From: Rhizomys pruinosus
Taxonomy: Eukaryota; Chordata; Mammalia; Rodentia; Spalacidae
Direction: 5' to 3'
DNA: 64,000 bases
Assembly (NCBI GenBank): GCA_009823505.1
Contig: VZQC01013997.1
Location: 2,066,277-2,130,276 of the forward strand
Within the stretch, counting starts at the first letter, position 1. The number at the start of each line of letters is the position of its first letter. Both the position numbers and the translations under genes were made by a program. Below, in pieces: positions 21,210 through 32,794 of this stretch. The notes beneath the pieces are model-generated. The model saw only the letters and a list, made by a program, of their open reading frames with translations, was not told the origin of the DNA and searched no databases.

Positions 21210-21428
21210 GGCTGGAGAGATGGCTCAACAGTTAAGAGTACCGATTGCTCTTGCAGAGGACCCAGGTTCGATTCCCAGCACCCACATGGCAGCTAAGAAC
21301 CGTCTTTAACTCCAGTTCCAGGGGAATCTGACGCCCTCTTCTGACCTCTGAGGCATTGCATGATACGGGTGCACCAACCTACCTGCAGACAGTACATTCA
21401 TACACATAAAAAATAATAATAATAAAAC
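21210..21428 (+). repeat. B2 SINE, left arm of an inverted pair
   Basis: ggctggagagatggctcaac to a tail of ataata units; no 17-bp duplication. The next element is a B2 in the opposite orientation. Confidence 0.93.
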
Positions 21429-21606
21429 TTTTTTTAATTTTATTTTTTTGTCGTGCAATGCCACGGAGGTCAGAAGAGGGCGTCGGATTCCCCTGGAACT
21501 GGAGTTAAAGATGGTTCTCAGCCGCCATATGGGTGCTGAGGATCGAACCTGGGTCCTCTGCAAGAGCAGTCGGTGCTCTTAACCACTAGGCCATCTCTCC
21601 AGCCCC
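21429..21606 (-). repeat. B2 SINE, right arm of an inverted pair
   Basis: Reverse B2 lacking its 3' end, from tgtcgtgcaatgccacggag to ccatctctccagcccc. Confidence 0.93.
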
Positions 21607-23192
21607 AATAATAAAATATTTTTAAAAATAAAAAAGAAATAGGTAACAATCATGAGTGTTCTTAAGTCTGTATTGCCCCAAGTTTGGCTTTTCATTCATC
21701 TCCCACAATTCTGAGATTCCCACCGGCTCCCTGACCACAAGCAGCAGTCAGGAGCTGCTGGCAGTCCCAGGACTTAAGATTCCATCTGGATGTTGTTTCC
21801 CACTTCTTAGTTCCTACAGGCAACTGGGATGCAAAGGAATGCCTGTCTACTCTTTCCAAACGGGGGTCTTGGCTTCCTGGTATTCACAGCATTTTGCCTG
21901 AAGCAAAGGCCTAAGAATCTGGCAAAGAATGTTTCCTTCCCCTGGTGTGGAAGGATGTAAACTCAGAGAAAGGAAAATGGTAAAAAAAAAGTCTCCACAA
22001 TCGGAAGAATGTAAACTGTGGGAATACCTACAGGAATGAAAGACAAATAAATACAAAACAATTTTAAAGATGGCAGAAAAGAATCTGCATAGGCTAGAAT
22101 ATAGTTACCACTGGTAGTTACTACCCAGCTCGCTGTGCCAAAAAAAAATTCATTATCTTCTCTATATATGAAATCAGCCAAAGTACAAAAGAAAAAGAAA
22201 AAAAAAAAAAAAAGAAATTTCTTCAATAACCCATTTTAGAGTTCACAGAAAAGCAATAATTTCACTAATGTGGCTTATTCTAGGCAGAAGGCCTGGGAAC
22301 TTTTGTTACATTGCTACTTATATAACCAAAAATGAGAATAAGAAGAAAAATACAAGAAAATTTCTAAGTTTGGACAAATTTTCAGCAAAAGAATTTGAGA
22401 CCACCCTCTATTTTCTATCAGAAAAACCTCAGGGCAGAATGTTCCAAGGTCTGCGATTCTCAAACAATCCTAGCAACTGAGTGCTTCCACACTGCTGGTG
22501 ACATGGTTCGTTTTTAGGTCACTGATGTTCAACCAGTACCTTTACCCCACTGCTGACTTGAGTATGTACATGTGCTAACCTCCAAGAGACATGCTCTCAC
22601 CACTAATGCAGAACAGGCCTCTTTGTCACTCTTACCCCTGGTTGACACAGAAACCCACGGCACCCACAGTGTCTGCATCGTATTTAGATCTGCATAGAAA
22701 ATAATCACTTAATCCAAATGATTATTGCAAAGAAGGTTAGCCAAGACAATTCTTCCTCCAAATATAGATACTGACACCAACCAATCAGAACCCAGAGGCC
22801 AGAAGTGTCCTAATGCATCGCACATGCTGTCAGTGAGATGGGAGGCTCCTTCCAGGACTCCCACATCCTCCTGACATTTCTATGTATGGCCAACTCAGAG
22901 GTTTTCTGCATGTTCCTCCTGCTGATGAGAAGTGCTTGCGTGCTAAAAAACATCAGGGCAACAATGCACAACTCACAGGCATGAGAAGCATCCAGTGCCC
23001 GCTGAAGCAGAGGAAAATTTCTAATTCTAGACTCTAGAGATAAGTCCGAGGTGACCATTCCTCAACTTTGCAAAAGAGATCTCACTACTTCTCAGTTATA
23101 ATTGGAGAACACTTGCAGCTTTTCTCTGGAAAAACAACACTCTCGAAGTTCAGTCCCTCTGTTTTTTCATAATTAACACAGCAAGCAGAATT

Positions 23193-23371
23193 GGCTTGTT
23201 TGTTGGTTGGTTGGTTGGTCTTTTCGAGATGGGGTCTCCCTTGTAATCCCAGCTGGCCTGGGCCTGGGCCTGGAACTCACTCTGTAGACCAAACTGGCCT
23301 TGAACTCACAAAAATCCTCCTGCCTCTGCCTCCTGAGTACTAGGATTAAAGGCTGTACCACCACACCCGGC
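23193..23371 (-). repeat. B1 SINE
   Basis: Reverse B1 with a GTTG-repeat tail and a local ggcctg triplication. cagaattg flanks it on both sides. Confidence 0.92.
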
Positions 23372-24044
23372 TCAGAATTGTATTTTATCAAATACAAAGT
23401 GTGTTGAAGTGATCTTAAAAAACAGGAATTATCTTTGTGAAGTTAAAAGTAAAAAGGAAGGACTAGTTTAGAAAGCGGGGGGTGGGGGGGGTGTCCCTAA
23501 TTCCTCAAGAGAAAGACCTCAAAGTAAAGTAAGGCAGGAATGCTAAGGTGAATGGTTGGAAAGGACCTGGCCTGACTGGTTTTGCTTTGTTTTATGGTTC
23601 TAGTAATGAGTCAAGTTTCTTTTACCAATTTCAGAAGAGTGGAAAGCAATAAGGATTATTAGTAGTTACATCAATTAACAGGAAGTATAAGACAACAGAA
23701 TTTTGACTGAAATTTATTACAGCTGTTAGTATATTTTACTTTATTTGAAATCCTCTTTATGAACAATATCTTTGTATCAGAAATACTTTTCTCTTATGAA
23801 CACAAAAGAACCAAAATGATCATTTCAGTTTCCCTGTCACTTAGATTTCAGATTTCTAAAACATTCACCATGTTTATATAAGAGATAATAGACACTGGAT
23901 TAGATGAATGATCATTCACAGTAATTTAATTGTTGTGTGATAACTAAAGTCACATCGATGTTTTATAACAGCAGAAACTAGAAATAGATCATCCAAAATA
24001 AAAATTGTTTTTCCTGAAATACCTTTCGCTAACTAGATTGCAAC

Positions 24045-24164
24045 AGGTGCCTCTTCCACGACCATCTGGTACCCTCTTCTGGCCTCTGCAGGCACTGTAC
24101 AACATGGTGCACATTACGGTGGCAAAACACACACATATATATAAAATAAAATCAATTTATTATT
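24045..24164 (+). repeat. B2 SINE 3' half
   Basis: taccctcttctggcctctgc and gcacattacggtggcaaaac, ending in ataaaataaaat. The head is missing. Confidence 0.65.
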
Positions 24165-24165
24165 A

Positions 24166-24310
24166 AAGGCTAGAGCTGTACCTTAGTGGTAGATGCTAAC
24201 CAAGCATGCATGAGATCTTGGGTTCTATTCTTAGCACATGAAAAAGAGACACAGAAAGAGAGAGATGTGGAGAGAGTGAGAGAGAGAGAGAGAGAGAGAG
24301 AAGGGAAAAG
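24166..24310 (+). repeat. ID-type SINE followed by GA repeat
   Basis: ggctagagctgtaccttagt and ggtagatgctaaccaagcat, then ttgggttctattcttagcac with an A-rich tail; GA dinucleotides run at 24277-24301. Confidence 0.75.
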
Positions 24311-24696
24311 GGGGAAATTCCCATTAAAACTATACTGAAAATACAGCATTGCTGTGTGCCATAGTCATGTGGTTAATTTGCTCACATTCTCAAGGGAGCT
24401 CACCCAACCTGCTCACATAACCGACTACATACTCTCAGAGGCATTTTGCTCATGTTACATGACTCATAGGCAACCCTGCTCAGAAAGTATTCCTGGAGTA
24501 GCTAACATCCAGTGGTCTTATATCAGGGACATCTGCGGTGGGTTGGCGGAAGAGGAGTGACAAGATTTGAGAAAACGTGAAGCATATACACAAACGAATT
24601 TTAAGAACAAGTTCATAGCAGACAAGACAGCCACAGCACAGCACAGCACAGCACAGTACAAAGAACAGCTAGGGATTTTTTTTTTTTTAATTTGAG

Positions 24697-24890
24697 AGCA
24701 CCTTGGGGCTACTCAGCAAGTAAGAGTGCATACTGCTCTTGTAGAGGACTCAAGTTCAGTTCCCAGTGCCTACATCCAGTACCTCACAGGCATCTGTTAC
24801 TCCAGCTTAGAGCCCTCTTCTGGCCTCTAGAGGTACTACATCCATATATTCAGGCACAGACAAGTATGCCAAATTAAAAATAAAAATAAT
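24697..24890 (+). repeat. B2 SINE, old copy
   Basis: gcatactgctcttgtagagg, cagttcccagtgcctacatc, and agccctcttctggcctctag with an AAT-rich tail. Confidence 0.75.
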
Positions 24891-25348
24891 TTTTTCAAAA
24901 AAATAAATTACCATGTGCAAAAACATCCAAGAAGAATAAAAAGCACCATATAATTGTAAGATGCTCCTTCAAAATAAAAATACATGCATGCTTTGACTCT
25001 AATTGTGAAAAACTATTCCTCACTATTTAATTAGCTTCTATTAGTAAGGTTGCCACCTTACTAATAAGCATAAGATCTCATCAGTAATCATAGTTCCCAG
25101 CTGCCCAGAATACCACATGATTGACTCGCACCACCATCTCTCACAGGAGATGCCCTTCAGAAGGGATGCATCGAGCGTGCCCAGGGAGCAGGTAACATGA
25201 CAACTAATTTTCTTCATTCTAAATACTCACTGAATGCAGCATATGGTAGACTTTAGGTAGAACTTGGGCCTCCAAAAGCTTAGAAACAGAAAAAGGCAAA
25301 CCTGAAAAACAGCATCTAACTAAATATAGAAATGTTACCGTCCCTCAG

Positions 25349-25690
25349 CGGTCAACTTGACACTGTCTAGAGTCTGCTGAGAAGACGGTCTCAGTTTACA
25401 GATTTCCCTAATCAAGTTGGTAAGGCCATGTGGATAAGGGACTGTTGGCTGACAGGAAGGTCCAGCCCACCGTGGGCGGCACCATCCCCAGGCAGGTGAG
25501 CCTGTGCCGTGTAGGAAAGCTAGCTCAGTAAGCCAGAGTCAAACAGCCAGGAGCCCCCTCCCTGGTTGCTGACCTGGTCACTCAATGATAGACTATGACC
25601 TAAAAGCCTAAGATGAAATAAACCCTTTCCATCCCAAACTGCTTCTGGTGGTTCTTTGATGACAGCAACAGAAAGAAGCCAGGACAGTGA
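25349..25690 (+). repeat. URR1-like DNA transposon, diverged
   Basis: Same order of motifs as at 36875: gtcaacttgacactgtctag, gcccaccgtgggcggcacca, aataaaccctttccatccc, then a gacagcaacagaaag end. More diverged. Confidence 0.6.
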
Positions 25691-26224
25691 TCATCCTTCT
25701 TCTCTGAATATCAGTTAGAATACTTGGGGAAAAAATGTTTCTGTCCCCCAGACTAGAGAAGTGTTAGTCAAAGGGAGAACTGAAAGCAAGTCCCACACCA
25801 CAGTGGTGAGCTCCGTGGCTCACTTGGGTCCAACACCAACAGCTTCATTATTCCAAGCTTCAGGATTTTAATCTGCAAAACTGAGCCTTAATTCTTCACA
25901 GCTGGTCTATAAACCATGACTGGACCTACCTGCAGTGCTGTGACTGTGACGTAACTTAGAGGGGATGCACACATCGCAGACGACCTGAGGACTGCGGGGT
26001 TCTGAGCAAGACACACACACACACAGATAAACCACAGGCCACAGAGACTAGGAATGTTCCCACCACCCAGAGAGCTCCCGAGTCTTCAGGGTCAATTCCC
26101 CAATATCCCCTAACCCCACACCCAAAGAAACCATGTTCTAGTTTCTCACATCATTCACAAACACAGGGAAGGAAGTGTTGTTATTGTTGTTGGTTTTGGG
26201 AGGTGCTGTTTGGGGTTCTTTTTA

Positions 26225-26326
26225 AAAAAATGTTCTCACATGTAGCATTGGCTGCCGTGATCCTCCTGCTTCAGACTCCCAAGTACTGGAATTCGTGGTG
26301 TGCAGCACCACACCAAGTTTCCAAAT
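26225..26326 (-). repeat. B1 relic
   Basis: gtgatcctcctgcttcagac, then ttcgtggtgtgcagcaccac. Old and partial. Confidence 0.5.
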
Positions 26327-26604
26327 GTAGCATTCATACATATGGTTTTAGCTAAGAATTCTAGTCAAGGAGTAGTTAAGGAACCAGGGGCTAAAACTAG
26401 AATCACCTATAGATGTTATTCCCCCGTCCTGCTTTCCCAGGCCATTACAGTATTTCCCACTTATCACTGGGAGATATGTCTTGAGATTCCCATCAGATAC
26501 TGAAACCCCGGATATTACCAACTCCTACAGAAACTTCTTTCCTATGGAGATAAACTTATGATAAAATCTAACTGATAAATTCACAGATTAACAACAATCG
26601 AAAA

Positions 26605-26758
26605 AGCTGGACATGGAGGTGCACACCTTTAATGCCAGCACTCAGGAGGCAGAGGCAAGTGGGTCTTTTTGAGTTTGAGGCCAGCCTGCTCTACATAGCA
26701 AGTTCCAGCCCAGCCAGGGCTACATAGTCAAAACATAGCATCTCAAAATAAATAAATA
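26605..26758 (+). repeat. B1 SINE
   Basis: agctggacatggaggtgcac to catctcaaaataaataaata. Confidence 0.9.
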
Positions 26759-26789
26759 ACCAATGGGATTTTTTAAAATGCAAAACATG

Positions 26790-27015
26790 GGGCTGGAGGG
26801 ATGGCCTAGCGGTTAAGAGCGTCAACCGCTCTTACAGAGGACCCGGGTTCGATCCCCAGCACCCACATGGCGGCTGAGAACCGTCTGAAGCTCCAATTCC
26901 AGGAGAACTCCAGTTCCAGGGGAATCCGAGACCCTCTTCTGAACTCTGCAGCGTTGCACGACACAGGTGCACAGACTTGCATGCAGACAGTACATTCATA
27001 CACATACAGAAATAA
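26790..27015 (+). repeat. B2 SINE, first unit of a direct tandem
   Basis: 17-bp-duplication subfamily. It ends cacatacagaaataa and is followed at once by another full B2 of the same subfamily in the same orientation. Confidence 0.94.
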
Positions 27016-27295
27016 GGGCTGGAGAGATGGCCTAGCGATTAAGAGCGCCGACCGCTCTTACAGAGGACCCGGGTTCGATCCCCAGCACCCACATGGCGGC
27101 CGAGAGCCGTCTGAAACTCCAATTCCAGGAGAACTCCAGCTCCAGGGGAATCCGAGACCCTCTTCTGACCTCCGCAGCATTGCACGACACGGGTGCACAG
27201 ACCTGCATGCAGACAGTACATTGATACACATACAGAAATAAAAATAAATAAGTAAATAAATTAAAAATTTTGAAAAAAAAAAAAAGAAATAAAAT
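27016..27295 (+). repeat. B2 SINE, second unit of a direct tandem
   Basis: Near-identical to the preceding unit (gggctggagagatggcctag, with the internal duplication), followed by an A-rich tail. No clear target duplication separates the units. Confidence 0.94.
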
Positions 27296-27375
27296 TAATT
27301 TTAAAAAATTTAAAAAATTTTTTTCTAAAATAATAAAAAGTATTATTTAAAACTTTTGAATTGAAAAATAAAAAC

Positions 27376-27392
27376 AAAGACAGGGCATGGTG

Positions 27393-27425
<33 letters not shown>
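27376..27425 (+). repeat. B1 5' stub with CA microsatellite
   Basis: gacagggcatggtggtacac followed by about 14 CA units. Confidence 0.75.
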
Positions 27426-27426
<1 letters not shown>

Positions 27427-27884
27427 GGAAACAGCAAGAGACAGAACTAGTGATGTCTGGCTCTGCCTAGGAAGACCTACAGTGCATGGCTGCAGGCAGC
27501 TAAGTTCTTATTCTCTAGAAATGATGAAAGTTAAAGAGAAGGACAGAGTCATTTAGAAGGGTCCTTGCACTAGAATGTGGAGAGAGGGAACAGAAGGAAG
27601 AATGGGGGCTCAGCTGTAGGAAGAGAAGAGGCAAGCCTTCCGGACGCGGCTGGGTATAAAACTGTCAGCACGGATCAGAAGTCTGCTTCTGAGACAAATC
27701 AGCATCTACTCATATAGGAGTGGCGCGGTGTTTAAAGCACACTGAAACTCCTCTAATGACATCACTGCAAGCAAAATCAAAGTTCTTAGCAAATGTAAAC
27801 TGTTTTATACTGAAATTTCTCAGGAAACTTGGGAAAGGAGAAACTTGGGAAAGTAGATTCCCACAGAGTGTTGATATACAAGTC

Positions 27885-27965
27885 CTAGAACTTAGGGGCT
27901 AAGGCAGGGGGATGTCAAGTTGAAGCCAGCCTGGGCTACATAGTGAAAATTTGTCTCAATGAAAA
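27885..27965 (+). repeat. B1 relic bordering the purine tract
   Basis: ttaggggctaaggcaggggg, agccagcctgggctacatag, then an A-rich tail that grades into the GA-rich tract. Confidence 0.65.
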
Positions 27966-28740
27966 ACAAAAATAAAGAGAAAGGACGAGAGGAAGTGGGA
28001 GGAAAGGAAGGGGAGGGGAGATGGGAGGAGGGGAGGGAGAGGAAGAAGATAGGAAGAAGAGAGGGAAAGAGGAAGGGAGGGAAAGGGAAGGGAAGGAAGG
28101 GAAGGAAGGGGAAGGGATAGGGAAGGAAGGGAAAGGGAACGGGAATGGTGAAGGGAAGGAAAGGGAAGGGAAGGGGAGGGGAGGGAAGAGGAGGAAGGGA
28201 AGGGGAAGGAGGGGAAGAAGAGGGAGAAGGGGAGGGGGAGGGGAGGAAGGGAAGGGAAGGAAAGGAGAGGGAGGGGAGGTGGGAGGGGAGGGGAGAAGGG
28301 GAGGAGGGAGAGTGTGGAGGAGGAGAAGGGAGGGGGGGAAGGGAAAGGGGAGGGATGGGAGTGGAAGAAGGGAAGGGAAGGAGAGGGGAAGGGAGAAGGA
28401 AAGGGGAAGGAAAAGGGAAGGAAGAAAGGAAGGAAAAAGAAAAAAAAAAAAAAAAAGGAAAAGGAAGAGAAGGGAAAAGGAAGGATAATATAAGGAATGG
28501 AGAGGAAGGGTGGAAGGGAGGGAAGGAAGGAAGGAAGAAGGGAGGGATGGGAATAAAGGAAAGGACAAGAGGAAAGGAGTGAGGAAGTGAAGGAAGTAAA
28601 TGCATGTGAGGGAAGAAAGAGAAGGAAGGGCAGGAAGGAAGGAAGGAAGGAGGAGAGGAAGGACGTGAAGGAAGGGAAGAAAGAAGGAGGAAAGGTGAAA
28701 TGGAAGGGAGGAAAGGGGTAAAGGATGGAAATAGAGTGAA
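27966..28740. repeat. 775-bp purine tract (GGAAG-type)
   Basis: Nearly uninterrupted A/G on the plus strand in GGAAGG, GGGAGG and GAAGGAAG units. On the Itpr2 transcript this is a C/U tract. It produces long proline/serine/leucine-rich and glycine/arginine-rich open frames that are not genes. Confidence 0.97.
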
Positions 28741-28868
28741 ACAGGTCCCTCGTCATGAGGAAGTAATTGTCAAAGAGAATGCAAGTACAATAATAGCATT
28801 AAAAATCGAATACAATGACAGCCCAATTGTTGATTGTCAATTTTGATATGGATTAAGATAACATCTGG

Positions 28869-29066
28869 CGAGATGTGGAGCGTGGTGGTGCACAGCCTTT
28901 TAATACCTAAGCACTTAGGGAGCAGAGGCAGAATGGATCTTTCTGTGAGTTCACTAGGCCCAGCCTGGTCTACAGAGTGAAGTTCCTAGGACAGCTGGGG
29001 CTACAGGGAGTACGCGCTCTGTCTCGAAAAGATCCAAAAAAAAAAGAAAAAAAAAAAAAAAAAAAA
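28869..29066 (+). repeat. B1 SINE with many single-base insertions
   Basis: B1 backbone clearly readable, but with extra bases at short intervals (gcacagccttttaatacct, agcacttagggagcagaggc, gtgaagttcctaggacagc). Most differences are insertions, not the substitutions expected from age. Confidence 0.85.
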
Positions 29067-29189
29067 GAAACACTCAGGGCATTAGTGAGGCCCACCTTTG
29101 GTGGAGGGGGGTTCAGAGAAGATTAACTGAAGGGGTGGGACCTGATCTGATATGAGCAGCAGATCCAAGATACAGTGGCCACTAGCTGA

Positions 29190-29243
29190 CAGGGTGGTGC
29201 TCAAAGGAATGTGGTGCTCAAAGGAATGTGGTGCTCAAAACTC
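29190..29243 (+). repeat. 17-bp triplication at the start of the LTR
   Basis: gtggtgctcaaaggaat occurs twice and is followed by a third gtggtgctcaaa, which opens the LTR-like sequence. Confidence 0.85.
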
Positions 29244-29597
29244 CCTTTTAGGTAGGACTCCATTTTGTAGACAACTACCCCAAGAAGAAACCCAGTCAGG
29301 ATGACTCAGCACAGGAGGCCAGCAAGCTCAGCCTATCAGAGAGGGACAAGCCTTACTTGCTCTTTAAACTAGCCAACCAGAGCAGACAAATTATACCAGC
29401 CAAACGCTGGACCAATTAAGTCCAGAAACCTGCCTCCCTTTGTCTGAGCACGCCTTTGTTTGGGACTCACCCTCCTGGGCTGTTGTATGGAACAGGTGGT
29501 GAGTCCAGGCTGGACCTTGGATAAAGTGATCCTTTTGTACTTGCATCAGAATCGGCTCCTTGGTGGTCTTTGGGGGATCTGAATTTGGGGAACAACA
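29227..29597 (+). mobile_element. Probable ERV1-type solo LTR
   Basis: About 370 bp from tgtggtgctcaaaactccct to an ...acaaca end. Internal landmarks resemble rodent gammaretrovirus-like LTRs: ccattttgtagacaactacc, caatcagg-type and ccaaccagagca blocks, gggctgttgtatggaacagg, ggataaagtgatccttttgt, and tcagaatcggctccttggtg. No internal viral sequence or coding capacity is beside it. Exact ends and family are tentative. Confidence 0.65.
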
Positions 29598-29797
29598 GCC
29601 CCACCCCCCCTGCCAAGAAGAACCATACCTTCAAAGCGAAATACACCTCCTCAAAGTTCCTTCTCAGACAAGTATTTTGTCCAAGGGATAATAACTGTAA
29701 CTACTATAGACACAGATAGATGGCAGATATATAGATGAATCATAGATGTACATTATAAATGATATAGATATATTTTCAAAAGAAGTGCAAAGCAGAG

Positions 29798-29925
29798 TAT
29801 TGGTGGTACACGCCTTTAATCCAGCAGTCAGGAGGCAGAGGCAGGTAGATCTCTGTGAGTTCAAGGCCAGCTGGGGACACAGGGAGACTCTGACTCAAAA
29901 AAGACCAGGAAATTAATAAATTGAT
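29798..29925 (+). repeat. B1 SINE with internal deletion
   Basis: ggtggtacacgcctttaatc, then gttcaaggccagctggggac with the middle of the right half missing. Confidence 0.82.
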
Positions 29926-29987
29926 TAATTAACTGAGGGGAGAAAGTAAAAGAAACTTGAATCTAAAGTTTTGGTAAGATAGAAGCT

Positions 29988-30151
29988 AGAAGCAGGGCGT
30001 GGTGGCGCAAGCCTTTAATTCTAGCACTCAGGAAGCAGAGGTAGAAGGATCTCTGTAAGTTCAAAGCCAGCCTGGTCTACAGAGTGAGCTCCAGGTCAGC
30101 TGGGACTAAAGGGAGACCCTGTCTCAAAAAAAACTAAAAAAAAAAAAAAAA
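29988..30151 (+). repeat. B1 SINE
   Basis: B1 flanked by aagatagaagct (29976-29987) and aagatataagct (30152-30163). Confidence 0.93.
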
Positions 30152-30999
30152 AAGATATAAGCTGTAGAATCACAAGGGGAATATACACTCTGTCTAAAAG
30201 CCTGCTTTCTGGGCAAAATCATGACCACGATGCCTAATTTGCTGTATTGTAGTAAAGTTTAAAAATTTAAATATGCAAAAGACTTAGAGGTAGGCAGGTA
30301 TTCAATATTAATAATACATATTTTCAAGAAGTAATCTCTTACTGAGGTGTGGCCCCCAAATGTGTTAGCTATTCACTGCCTATTTTTATATACGTATTTG
30401 ATTTTTAAAGGAGTGTGAGCCAGTACAGATCGTGTGTTTGAGAGTCCCTTGATACACACAAAGAGGATTAAGCATCCCCAGGGAGAGTTCTTTTAGGCAC
30501 CACATGCGACTAAGAGAAAGTCTGATACTTACACTGGCACTTTCTCTCAAATTGATAAAAGCCTAAAAGGGGGGAATAAAAGAAAAGAACATAAAAGACA
30601 ACATACAGGAAGCCAGAAAAGGCTCAAAGTGCAGTTAGCCTAGTGCAAAGCTGGTGAGGGACAAAGACCCAGAAAATCAGAATATTGAAGAAACCTCTCG
30701 GCATCTGAACAGGATTCTGGATCAGGTACGAGGTCCTCAGCATGTTTCTCACGCCTTCTGAGGCACTGAATATAGGAAGCCTCTAGATGTTTTCCATCTG
30801 GAGAACACTGCTATACTTCTAAATGACGTAGTGTTGTTTTCAGTTCTCTTCCTAATCTCGGTTTCCTGTGAGACCTTAATCTCCACCCAGTCTTTCTTTC
30901 CAGTGATGGTACTTTTCTGTAAGGAACAGATACAAGGATCGGTCTGCCCAGATCCCCTCAGGCTAAGGACAACTGCCCTAAATGCAGATGGGCTTCAGT

Positions 31000-31112
31000 A
31001 GAAGACTGCATTGGATTCCCAACTGGAGTTACAGATGGTTGTTAACCGCAGTGTGGATGCTGGGAATTGGACCCAGGTCCCCAGCAAGAGCAGCCAGTGC
31101 TCTAGCCACTGA
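31000..31112 (-). repeat. B2 SINE relic
   Basis: aactggagttacagatggtt, gtggatgctgggaattggac, and agcagccagtgctctagcca. Confidence 0.7.
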
Positions 31113-31145
31113 AAATCAAGGGGACCTCATGTGATACCTTAACAT

Positions 31146-31146
<1 letters not shown>

Positions 31147-31196
<50 letters not shown>
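31147..31196. repeat. GT microsatellite
   Basis: About 25 uninterrupted GT units. Confidence 0.97.
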
Positions 31197-31197
<1 letters not shown>

Positions 31198-31468
31198 CGG
31201 CAGCACAGAGGCTATTAGAAAGGAAAAGGGAACCTGAGCTGGGAGGGGCAGAAAGGTCCTTAATGTTGTTATACGGGTGGGAAAGGAAGAAATTATTTGT
31301 AGAAAAAGATCTGCCACAAGTTTCCTTTTTTACAAAATCATGAAGCGAGTCCAAATATGCTCTTTATGGTGGCTTTCAGCTCAAAATGGAGTCTTTGTCG
31401 ATTGATTCGCACCTTTCTTCCATTCCCCAGTGGTATTCTTTCCATGTGTATGGAAAATGCTCTTTTAA

Positions 31469-31615
31469 GGGGCTGGAGAGATGCCTCAGTGGTTAAGAGC
31501 ACCAACTGCTCTTGCAGAGGACCTGGGTTCAATTCCCAGCACCCACATGACACAAACCTACATGCAGAGAGTACATTCATACACGTAAAAAATAATAAAT
31601 AAAAAAGGAAAAAGA
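31469..31615 (+). repeat. B2 SINE with internal deletion
   Basis: Head and 3' end are intact (ggggctggagagatgcctca; ctacatgcagagagtacatt), but about 90 bp between cacccacatg and acacaaacc are missing. Confidence 0.9.
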
Positions 31616-32023
31616 AAAGCAAAATGCTAGAGGATGAAAAGAACTACTTGGTTCTGTTTGGTATTTCAGTATTTCCCGTGATCTGACGTCTCAGTAAATT
31701 CAGGCAAGTTCAAGGGCTGAGAAACAAATTTGAAAAGAAAAGGCAGCGCCATCCAGACCCCCTCACTAGGCCCAAAGGGAGCTCGGTGGCCAGGACCCTA
31801 TGGCTGAGCATTAGAGACATATCTGAATGCAGACGCATTCAAACGGCAAGCATAGGTAAGCAGAAGAATATCCACAGGCTAATGGACAAAGCAGACCAAA
31901 CCCTCACAGGCTCTGTGGAGGGTTCAGCTCTAAACAGGTATGTGTTCAGAGAGAGCTATCTACCTGGTTCATTCCGAGCTAGCACAACCTCATCACTTAT
32001 TAGAGGACTGAATGAGTGCAGGC

Positions 32024-32235
32024 TGGGTATGATGCTCATGCCAACTCAGAAGTCAGGAAATAGAACAGGTGGAGTGCTGTGAGTTGAATGCCAGCCTGGG
32101 CTAGGTATTACATTGTGGGAGCAGGGGGTGGGATTCCCATCTGTAAGGTGATCTTTATTGCTAGCAGTAGTAAAAAGTTAACACTGGGGCTAGGGCGATG
32201 GCTCACAGAGGCGTGGGGGACCAGAGTTCTGAAAA
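32024..32235 (+). repeat. B1 relic and short B2 head relic
   Basis: A B1-like piece (gggtatgatgctcatgccaa, tgaatgccagcctgggctag; 32024-32110) and a B2-head-like piece (ggggctagggcgatggctca; 32186-32235). Both are weak. Confidence 0.45.
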
Positions 32236-32794
32236 GGAAATGAAATGTACCCATGCATTTAGTGTCATTTTTATGAGAATATGAGAGTGTTTTTTTATTG
32301 TTTTATAACTAATTTTATACTTTGGGACATAGTGTTCACCTTACAGTGGTTTTATGAAGGCTCACTAAAAATCTGTGCAGAAAGAAAAATCAAAACTAAA
32401 CTGGAGAATACCAACCACCTCCAAACTACCCTAAGAAATAAACACACAGTTATTGGGGGACATCTGATAGAAACACCCTGCTTACTGAGGTGCCTGTGAT
32501 AAATGCTGGGGTTGTGTAGGTCTTAACCCTCAGCATCTTCCTCTGCAAACATGCTTGGAGAAAGAACTTCCCCTCAGTGGTCCTAGCACACATAAGCATC
32601 TGGGCTGCTAATCATGCAGAGTCTAACTTAAACCCACACCTCCGTAACAGTTAAGAAATGAGATGGGAAACCCTATGAACACTGTGAAGGAACTAAACTA
32701 GGGACTCCAGCTTTTCAGAAGGAAACTCTGCTCAAGGCTCTGCTATGAAAACCTTTCCCGATTTCTCCACAAGTCTACTGAGGGATTTTCTGTG

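Noticed and set aside
27892..28756. Overlapping 140-266-codon frames rich in Pro/Ser/Leu/Phe or Gly/Arg/Lys
   Set aside because: Translation of a purine tract, with no start context, splice structure or family resemblance.
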